Source: Ornithinibacillus halotolerans (GTDB lineage Bacteria > Bacillota > Bacilli > Bacillales > Amphibacillaceae). Taken from it: a stretch of DNA of 64,000 bases. Shown piece by piece: positions 58,148 through 64,000 of this stretch; the stretch's first letter is position 1; each line of letters begins with the position of its first letter. The DNA lies in assembly GCF_014637405.1 (NCBI RefSeq), contig NZ_BMEY01000002.1, positions 62,001-126,000 of the forward strand, read 5' to 3'. The notes under the pieces are model-generated. The model ran no database searches and was not told the origin of the DNA. It worked only from the letters and a program-made list of their open reading frames with translations. Position numbers and translations under genes: made by a program.

Positions 58148-58166
58148 GTTTGGTCATTGACCAAAC
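58148..58166. other. Short perfect hairpin after fsa
   Basis: GTTTGGTC (58148-58155) pairs with GACCAAAC (58159-58166). There is no T-run. The remaining bases to murA carry a second weaker stem (AAACAGT/ACTGTTT). Confidence 0.5.
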
Positions 58167-58276
58167 TATATATAAATCAAACAGTTAATTAGCATGACTT
58201 TTTGACTGTTGTTTAAAAAAGTGGTGGACAGGGGAACTGTGAATAGTTAACCTCACCTCAAAAGCGGGGTTTTGAT

Positions 58277-59563
58277 ATGCAGAAAATGATAGTGGAGGGC
58301 GGTCATTTCTTAAATGGTAAAGTACGCATCAGTGGTGCGAAAAATAGCGCGGTAGCACTTTTACCAGCTGCTATTTTAGCGGACTCAGAAGTAACAATCG
58401 AAGGACTGCCAGAAATTTCGGATGTAAATACGCTTAGTGATCTATTAGAAGAAATTGGCGGAAGTGTGAGTTGGGACGGCCAAACGATTCATATCGATCC
58501 GAGAAATATGATATCGATGCCGTTACCAAACGGGAAAGTGAAAAAACTTCGTGCTTCTTACTATTTTATGGGAGCAATGCTCGGTAAGTTTGGAAAAGCT
58601 GTCATTGGCTTGCCTGGTGGATGCTTCTTAGGTCCGCGCCCAATCGATCAGCATATTAAAGGGTTTGAGGCATTAGGAGCAGAAGTAACGAATGAACATG
58701 GAGCAATCTATATTCGCGCAAAAGAACTAGTTGGTGCTCGTATTTATTTAGATGTGGTTAGTGTTGGTGCAACAATCAACATAATGCTCGCTGCTGTCCG
58801 GGCAAAAGGAAAAACAATTATTGAAAATGCAGCAAAAGAACCAGAAATTATTGATGTAGCCACTTTACTAACAAATATGGGGGCTAAAATAAAAGGCGTA
58901 GGAACAGATGTCATTCGTATTGAAGGAGTTCCTTCCTTACATGGGTGCCGCCATACCATTATTCCAGACCGAATTGAAGCAGGAACCTATGCAATCGCTG
59001 CAGCTGCTGCCGGAAAAGAAGTCATTATTGACAATGTCATTCCACAGCATTTGGAATCATTATTAGCAAAATTACGTGAGATGGGTATTACTGTTGAGGA
59101 CTCAGACGACCAACTTTATATCGCATCAAAACCTCGACTAAAAAGCGTGGATATAAAAACATTAGTTTATCCAGGTTTTCCAACGGACTTACAACAACCA
59201 TTTACAAGTTTATTAACAAGGGCAGAGAATACAGGAGTCATTACCGATACAATTTATTCCGCACGACTCAAACATATCGACGAATTACGTCGAATGAATG
59301 CAATTATCAAAGTCGAAGGCGGCTCCGTCATCGTATCAGGCCCAGTTAAATTAGCAGGATCCAGCGTAAAAGCAAGTGACCTTCGAGCAGGAGCAGCACT
59401 CGTAATCGCAGGACTAATGGCAGAAGGCATCACCGAAATCACCGGACTCGAACACATCGACCGAGGCTACGAAAACATGACAGAAAAACTAAACAACCTC
59501 GGCGCCAACGTCTGGCGAGAAGACATGACCGAAGAAGAAATCATCCAATTTCAAAATTCATAG
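58277..59563 (+). CDS. murA: UDP-N-acetylglucosamine 1-carboxyvinyltransferase
   Basis: 428 residues, EPSP-synthase fold: [20 protein letters not shown] (Lys22-Asn23 substrate contact), the PEP-binding and fosfomycin-target Cys116 in [16 protein letters not shown], and [20 protein letters not shown]. First committed step of peptidoglycan synthesis. This locus corresponds to murAB/murZ of B. subtilis, the second of two paralogues. The last 80 or so codons almost never end in T, unlike the rest of the gene. Confidence 0.95.
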   Translation: MQKMIVEGGHFLNGKVRISGAKNSAVALLPAAILADSEVTIEGLPEISDVNTLSDLLEEIGGSVSWDGQTIHIDPRNMISMPLPNGKVKKLRASYYFMGAMLGKFGKAVIGLPGGCFLGPRPIDQHIKGFEALGAEVTNEHGAIYIRAKELVGARIYLDVVSVGATINIMLAAVRAKGKTIIENAAKEPEIIDVATLLTNMGAKIKGVGTDVIRIEGVPSLHGCRHTIIPDRIEAGTYAIAAAAAGKEVIIDNVIPQHLESLLAKLREMGITVEDSDDQLYIASKPRLKSVDIKTLVYPGFPTDLQQPFTSLLTRAENTGVITDTIYSARLKHIDELRRMNAIIKVEGGSVIVSGPVKLAGSSVKASDLRAGAALVIAGLMAEGITEITGLEHIDRGYENMTEKLNNLGANVWREDMTEEEIIQFQNS

Positions 59564-59649
59564 GGTTTAAGGATTCAATAAATAATGAACTCAAGTTATA
59601 TTTATTTAGATATATTCTGCCTTAAGTGGCTGGGGATAAGTTATTATTA

Positions 59650-59832
59650 GCTCCGGATATATACGGAGACTCCTGTGGGAGGATAGGCCTAGGTGAGACC
59701 CCGAGAATGCACCTGCGTCTGCCAGTAACGCTACGCAGCATGCTTCCTCGGTGCAAGGCAGCAATGAAGCAAATTCATTGTAGTAGCCTGGCTCACCAGC
59801 CGCCCACGGAAAGCGAAGTATATTCCCGGAGC
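59650..59832 (+). repeat. 3'-end element, copy 4 (183 bp)
   Basis: Ends GCTCCGGATATATAC (59650-59664) and GTATATTCCCGGAGC (59818-59832), complementary at 13 of 15 positions. It keeps GGAGACTCC, GTGGGAGGATAGGCC, GGTGAGACCCCG, TGCACCTGCGTCTGC, GCAAGGCAGC and CAGCCGCCCACGG, but lacks the first and last inserts of copies 2 and 3. It lies 87 bp after murA in the same orientation. Confidence 0.85.
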
Positions 59833-59969
59833 GGGTTATATGCACTATAAAAAAGAATTTGCAGATAATAACAAAAGTGAACATCATTCAGCCACGGTGA
59901 ATAAAGGAAGCTATTGATAAATAAACCTTCTTGGGATGAGACGTTATTTATCATAGGGAGATGGAACAA

Positions 59970-60941
59970 ATGGAACGAAGCTTAACAATGGAAATCGTAC
60001 GCGTAACAGAAGCAGCAGCACTAGCCTCCGCCCGCTGGATGGGCCGCGGCAAAAAAGAAGAAGCAGATGACGCAGCAACAACCGCAATGCGCACAGTTTT
60101 CGACACCATACCAATGCAAGGAACAGTCGTTATTGGAGAAGGCGAAATGGACGAAGCACCAATGCTATATATCGGTGAAAAACTCGGGACAGGCACAGGT
60201 CCACTAGTAGATATTGCAGTAGACCCATTAGAGGGAACGAATATTGTAGCCAGTGGAACAACCAATGCATTAACGGTTATTGCCATTGGAGACCATGGAA
60301 AAGTACTCCATGCACCAGATATGTACATGAGAAAAATTGCCGTAGGTCCAGAAGCAGTTGGGAAAATTGATATTAATGCACCAACCATTGACAACCTTAA
60401 AGCAGTTGCTAAGGCAAAAAATAAAGACGTAGAAGATTTAGTCGTTATTTTACTAGATCGTCCACGTCATCACCAAATTATCGAAGAAATTCGCGAAGCT
60501 GGTGCTCGAATTCGCTTAATTCAAGATGGCGATGTTGCAGCGGCAATTAACACAGCATTTGACCACACTGGTATTGATTTATTTATGGGAATAGGTGGAG
60601 CACCTGAAGGGGTAATTGCTGCCATGGCCCTAAAATGTCTAGGTGGAGAAATGCAAGGTCAACTCGTACCACAAAATGATGAAGAGATTGCCCGTTGTAA
60701 AAAAATGGGTATAGAAGATATCAATAAAATCTTCTATATGGATGACTTTTGTAGTGGCGATGATGCTATCTTTGCAGCAACAGGTGTAACGGATGGAGAA
60801 CTTTTAAAAGGAGTTCAGTTTAAGGGTTCAAAGGCTAAAACACAGACAGTCGTCATGCGTGCTAAAAGTGGTACTGTTCGCTTTATTGATGGAGAACATA
60901 GCTTAAAGAAAAAACCAAACTTAGTCATGAAGCCAGATTAA
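59970..60941 (+). CDS. glpX: Class II fructose-1,6-bisphosphatase GlpX
   Basis: 323 residues: [60 protein letters not shown] and [20 protein letters not shown] (metal-binding Asp/Glu sites of the Li+-sensitive phosphatase fold), and [20 protein letters not shown]. Gluconeogenic hydrolysis of fructose-1,6-bisphosphate. ATG 59970 is 9 nt after AGGGAG; ATG 59961 would abut it. Confidence 0.94.
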   Translation: MERSLTMEIVRVTEAAALASARWMGRGKKEEADDAATTAMRTVFDTIPMQGTVVIGEGEMDEAPMLYIGEKLGTGTGPLVDIAVDPLEGTNIVASGTTNALTVIAIGDHGKVLHAPDMYMRKIAVGPEAVGKIDINAPTIDNLKAVAKAKNKDVEDLVVILLDRPRHHQIIEEIREAGARIRLIQDGDVAAAINTAFDHTGIDLFMGIGGAPEGVIAAMALKCLGGEMQGQLVPQNDEEIARCKKMGIEDINKIFYMDDFCSGDDAIFAATGVTDGELLKGVQFKGSKAKTQTVVMRAKSGTVRFIDGEHSLKKKPNLVMKPD

Positions 60942-60952
60942 ATATCTAGTGG

Positions 60953-60977
60953 AGACATTGGTAACAAGTCAATGTCT
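60953..60977 (+). other. Hairpin after glpX without T-run
   Basis: AGACATTG (60953-60960) pairs with CAATGTCT (60970-60977); C and T residues follow but no uninterrupted T-run, so termination here would be weak. Confidence 0.5.
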
Positions 60978-61409
60978 TCACCCTCTTTTCATATAATTCA
61001 TTAGAATTAGGTATCATGAACCTATACCGAGTAGGGGGATACCAATTTCCATAACAATTTTCCTACATCATTTCATTTAACAAATATTTTCCAAACGTTA
61101 AAAAAAGTATTGAATAATCCTGATAAAACGTTTAACATTGTAAATGTTTAAGATAAGTGTTGTTTGGTTAATATACGAAATAAAGAAAAAATTGTAAATT
61201 ATAATTTTCTCGCCTGAGAGGATTTCATTAAACTTCTATTCTAGCTTCTAAACTTTTCTTCCCTTCTTTTTAAAGAATTCACATCAAGAAGCAGCATGCA
61301 AGGATAATAATCAGATTAGCCTTATCAAAGTGTTTATACCAAAGTGGATTACATAGATAATATATCTAGCAAAATAGTAAATATGTATAGGAATAGGCGT
61401 GGTGTATAA
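60978..61409 (+). promoter_or_regulatory. rho: Long leader region of rho with C-rich, G-poor segment
   Basis: About 430 bp without an ORF. The stretch 61226-61271 has about twelve C and only one G in 46 bases (CTTCTATTCTAGCTTCT-like), the composition of a Rho utilisation site. Bacillus rho is known to be autoregulated by Rho-dependent termination in its leader, so this is a candidate site. A possible promoter TTGAAT at 61110 has no good -10 box. Confidence 0.45.
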
Positions 61410-62690
61410 ATGGCTGAATTAACATTGAGCAAGTTACAAGAATTAACATTGAAAGAAATCTATGCTCTAGCAAGAGAATATAAAGTATCCTATTACGCAA
61501 AATTAACGAAGAAAGAACTAATTTTCTCCATTTTAAAAGCTCAAGCGGAGAAAGACGGGTTCTTATTTATGGATGGTATTTTAGAAATTATTCCTTCAGA
61601 AGGATTTGGTTTCTTAAGACCAATTAACTATTCACCAAGTGCAGAGGATATTTATATTTCTGCATCTCAAATCCGCCGTTTTGATTTAAGAAATGGGGAT
61701 AAAGTTTCTGGGAAAGTTCGCCCTCCAAAGGAAAATGAACGTTATTATGGTCTATTGCATGTTGATGCGGTAAATGGAGAAGACCCTGATTCTTCGAAAG
61801 AACGTGTTCATTTCCCAGCATTAACGGCTCTATATCCAGATCGTATTATGAAACTGGAAACAAACCCGAATAAATTATCGACAAGAATTATGGATTTAAT
61901 GGCACCAGTAGGATTTGGACAGCGTGGATTAATCGTTGCACCGCCAAAAGCTGGTAAAACAATGTTATTAAAAGAAATTGCCAATAGCATTACTAGAAAT
62001 CACCCAGAAGCAAAATTGATTATCCTACTTGTGGACGAGCGTCCGGAAGAGGTAACTGATATTGAGCGTTCGGTGAGCCCAGATGTGGATGTAGTTAGTT
62101 CCACATTTGATGAAGTACCAGAAAACCATATTAAAGTATCCGAATTAGTATTAGAGCGTGCCATGCGTTTAGTAGAGCATAAGCGCGATGTCATCGTATT
62201 AATGGATAGTATTACTCGTTTAGCACGGGCGTATAACTTAGTCATTCCACCGAGTGGTCGTACATTATCAGGTGGTATCGACCCTGCAGCATTCCACCGT
62301 CCAAAACGTTTCTTCGGTGCTGCTCGTAATATTGAAGAGGGTGGAAGTTTTACTATTTTAGCAACAGCTTTAGTTGACACTGGCTCCCGTATGGATGACG
62401 TTATTTACGAGGAATTCAAAGGTACAGGTAATATGGAACTGCATCTAGACCGTAACCTTGCGAACCGTCGAATTTTCCCTGCCATCGATATTTTACGTTC
62501 AGGTACTCGTAAAGAAGAGTTGTTAGTTTCGAAAAGTCAGTTAGATAAAATGTGGGCAATTCGTAAAACGATGCAAGATACACCGGATTTCTTAGATCGT
62601 TTCTTGAAAAAACTAAAATTATCAGAAACGAATGATGAATTCTTACAAAAATTAGAAGAAGAAATGCAGCGTAAACGAGCTAGTAGATAG
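61410..62690 (+). CDS. rho: Transcription termination factor Rho
   Basis: 426 residues. N-terminal Rho_N helix bundle ([20 protein letters not shown]), cold-shock-like RNA-binding domain (about 50-120, [20 protein letters not shown]), P-loop [18 protein letters not shown] (177-184), [16 protein letters not shown] (Walker B region, Q-loop) and [20 protein letters not shown]. Hexameric RNA helicase that ends transcription. No large insertion as in actinobacterial Rho. ATG 61410 has only a weak ribosome site (GGTG). Confidence 0.96.
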   Translation: MAELTLSKLQELTLKEIYALAREYKVSYYAKLTKKELIFSILKAQAEKDGFLFMDGILEIIPSEGFGFLRPINYSPSAEDIYISASQIRRFDLRNGDKVSGKVRPPKENERYYGLLHVDAVNGEDPDSSKERVHFPALTALYPDRIMKLETNPNKLSTRIMDLMAPVGFGQRGLIVAPPKAGKTMLLKEIANSITRNHPEAKLIILLVDERPEEVTDIERSVSPDVDVVSSTFDEVPENHIKVSELVLERAMRLVEHKRDVIVLMDSITRLARAYNLVIPPSGRTLSGGIDPAAFHRPKRFFGAARNIEEGGSFTILATALVDTGSRMDDVIYEEFKGTGNMELHLDRNLANRRIFPAIDILRSGTRKEELLVSKSQLDKMWAIRKTMQDTPDFLDRFLKKLKLSETNDEFLQKLEEEMQRKRASR

Positions 62691-62744
62691 GCATACTAGT
62701 AGTAGATATAGGAAATAATTTCTTAAGGAAAAGGCTTTTTATCT

Positions 62745-62774
62745 ATTGCAAACTGTTCTTTAGACTGTTATAAT
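62745..62774 (+). promoter_or_regulatory. Promoter of L31 gene
   Basis: TTGCAA (62745-62750), 18 bp, TATAAT (62769-62774) with an upstream TGT forming an extended -10. The leader of about 88 nt contains an AGGTATATGCCT hairpin and might be an r-protein leader; no Zur box (TCGTAAT-type) is seen. Confidence 0.65.
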
Positions 62775-62869
62775 TTTTTAGTGAGTTTAGAAAAGGTAAG
62801 GTATATGCCTAACTTTGCTCTTAAATTAACTCTGTTTCCTAAGGATTCAGGGCAGAAGGAGTGAATGAA

Positions 62870-63115
62870 ATGAAAGAAGGAATTCATCCAGAATACAAAA
62901 AAGTTGTATTTCTAGATACTAGTTCTGATTTCAAATTCTTAAGTGGATCAACTAAGAGCTCTAACGAAACAATCGAATGGGAAGATGGAAACACATACCC
63001 ATTAATTCGTGTGGAAATCAGCTCTGAATCACATCCATTCTACACAGGTAAGCAAAAAGCTGACACTGTTGGTGGACGTGTGGATCGCTTCAAGAAGAAA
63101 TATAATATGAAATAA
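62870..63115 (+). CDS. rpmE2: 50S ribosomal protein L31, cysteine-free (type B)
   Basis: 81 residues: [40 protein letters not shown] and [14 protein letters not shown]. The Cys residues that bind zinc in type A L31 are absent; the corresponding positions read DTSSD and ISSES. Type B L31 normally replaces the zinc form under zinc limitation, yet this copy sits at the rho-tdk position where B. subtilis has the zinc-binding RpmE. ATG 62870 was chosen because GAAGGAG ends 8 nt upstream. Confidence 0.93.
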   Translation: MKEGIHPEYKKVVFLDTSSDFKFLSGSTKSSNETIEWEDGNTYPLIRVEISSESHPFYTGKQKADTVGGRVDRFKKKYNMK

Positions 63116-63177
63116 AATTGGTGGTTCTGTACACCAACTGATAGAAATTTGATTTGAGTTTACTCATTTCATCAAAA

Positions 63178-63213
63178 AACAGGCAAATCGATTATGCTTT
63201 GCCTGTTTTTTAT
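63178..63213 (+). terminator. Terminator of L31 gene
   Basis: AACAGGCAAA (63178-63187) pairs with TTTGCCTGTT (63198-63207), followed by TTTT. Confidence 0.9.
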
Positions 63214-63276
63214 TTAAATACTTAAATAATAAATGATTGAAACTATAGATGAAGAAACGAAGGGAGATCCCAGAAC

Positions 63277-63897
63277 ATGTATGTTATGAAGCAAAGCGGC
63301 TGGCTAGAAGTAATCTGTGGCAGCATGTTTTCCGGTAAATCCGAGGAGCTAATCCGTCGAGTAAGAAGAGCAACTTTTGCTAACCAACAAGTTCAAGTTT
63401 TTAAACCTGCGATTGACAACCGATATGATGATGTTGCTGTTGTATCTCATAATGGTACGGCAGTTGAAGCATTTCCAGTAAGTAATTCCTCTGAAATTTT
63501 TGACAAGCTCCATGAAAATGTAGAAATAGTCGGAATCGATGAAGCACAATTTTTCGATGAAGACATTGTTTATGTTGCAGAGCAGTTAGCTGATCGTGGG
63601 ATCCGTGTTATTGCAGCTGGCCTTGACCAAGACTTCCGCGGTGAACCATTTGGTCCTATGCCTGAGTTAATGGCTCTAGCTGAATCAGTTTCAAAACTAA
63701 ATGCCATTTGCCCAATCTGCGGATCTCCCGCAAGCCGCACACAGCGCTTAATTAATGGACAACCTGCATCTTACAATGATCCGATCATCTTAGTAGGTGC
63801 ATCCGAATCTTATGAACCAAGATGTCGTCACCATCATGATGTCCCAAATCGCCCAACTAGTGTCGGAATGAAAAAGTTAATGAATGTTAGTGAGTAA
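63277..63897 (+). CDS. tdk: Thymidine kinase
   Basis: 206 residues, type II thymidine kinase: [20 protein letters not shown] (P-loop 15-22), [10 protein letters not shown], the catalytic Glu89 in [10 protein letters not shown], lasso/zinc region [16 protein letters not shown] and the distal CRHHHDVP ligands. It phosphorylates thymidine in the pyrimidine salvage pathway. AAGGGAGAT precedes ATG 63277. Follows L31 as in B. subtilis. Confidence 0.95.
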   Translation: MYVMKQSGWLEVICGSMFSGKSEELIRRVRRATFANQQVQVFKPAIDNRYDDVAVVSHNGTAVEAFPVSNSSEIFDKLHENVEIVGIDEAQFFDEDIVYVAEQLADRGIRVIAAGLDQDFRGEPFGPMPELMALAESVSKLNAICPICGSPASRTQRLINGQPASYNDPIILVGASESYEPRCRHHHDVPNRPTSVGMKKLMNVSE

Positions 63898-63902
63898 TGA
63901 GC

Positions 63903-63928
63903 GCACCCTTATAGTAGGGTGCCTTTTT
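63903..63928 (+). terminator. Terminator of tdk
   Basis: GCACCCT (63903-63909) pairs with AGGGTGC (63916-63922), followed by CTTTTTT. Confidence 0.88.
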
Positions 63929-64000
63929 TCATGTTTCATGAATAGAGGAGTGAAGAAAAAGTTATGATGTTCATTCGTAATGTATCCTGCACTTTCTCAA

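Noticed and set aside
63964-64000. Start of a further plus-strand gene
   Set aside because: Only about 12 codons are visible and the GAGGAG site is 13-14 nt from the ATG, so nothing can be supported.

Overview
The window looks like a chromosomal segment of a low-GC, endospore-forming Bacillaceae (Oceanobacillus/Virgibacillus-like; the genus is an inference). Reasons: AT-rich DNA with strong AGGAGG-type ribosome sites and many TTG/GTG starts; spore genes (spo0F, cwlJ-gerQ, a gerA/C/B receptor, a pbpG-type PBP, Ku/LigD); and the gene order ywdI-ywdK-gerQ-cwlJ-hemQ-pta-lipL-ywfO-ywgA-ywhD-pbpG-ywiB-argS ... fadF ... rpoE-pyrG-spo0F-fba-fsa-murA-glpX-rho-rpmE-tdk, known from Bacillus subtilis. 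No rRNA, tRNA, CRISPR, prophage or intact insertion sequence was seen.

Layout. 1-14 kb: a truncated Na+/H+ antiporter, an ECF sigma/anti-sigma pair, a GNAT enzyme, an AI-2E-type membrane protein, phosphoglucomutase, an Xre regulator with two orphan proteins, a DUF4003 protein, a chromate transporter, an OsmC protein and a TcyP-like cystine carrier. 14-24 kb: divergent ligD/ku (spore NHEJ), an acyltransferase, a YjiH-like protein, a complete small-gene unit at 20.3-20.6 kb, and the ywdI-hemQ block. 24-35 kb: pta, a thiol-disulfide oxidoreductase, lipL, ywfO, ywgA, ywhD, a class A PBP, ywiB and argS. 35-39 kb: a germinant receptor operon (A-C-B order). 39-52 kb: a fatty/branched acyl-CoA degradation block (fadF, thiolase, 3-hydroxyacyl-CoA dehydrogenase, two acyl-CoA dehydrogenases, MeaB GTPase, TetR regulator, IcmF). 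53-64 kb: rpoE, pyrG with a reiterative-transcription attenuator, spo0F with a sigma-H promoter, fba, fsa, murA, glpX, rho, a cysteine-free L31 and tdk.

The most unusual content is between the genes. Seven tandem-repeat arrays occupy gaps. Each has its own sequence, but the repeat length is nearly constant: 51-52 bp in four arrays, 42 (2x21), 40 (2x20) and 21 bp in the others, four of them keeping exact register over the whole array. The 51-52 bp units all fold as a hairpin plus linker. Separately, four full copies and one remnant of a GC-richer element with about 15-bp inverted ends sit 50-95 bp downstream of stop codons, always in the orientation of the upstream gene; the two ends co-vary between copies. 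A third, REP-like palindrome with GGTGTCTGACACC ends has supplied the stop codon of the germination permease gene.

Regulatory sites that can be read directly include a near-perfect FadR operator before fadF, a palindromic operator over the promoter of the Xre gene, a sigma-E promoter before cwlJ, a sigma-H promoter before spo0F, the CTP-sensing pyrG leader, and a C-rich, G-poor stretch in the rho leader. All functional statements rest on motif reading and family knowledge; no search or folding program was run.
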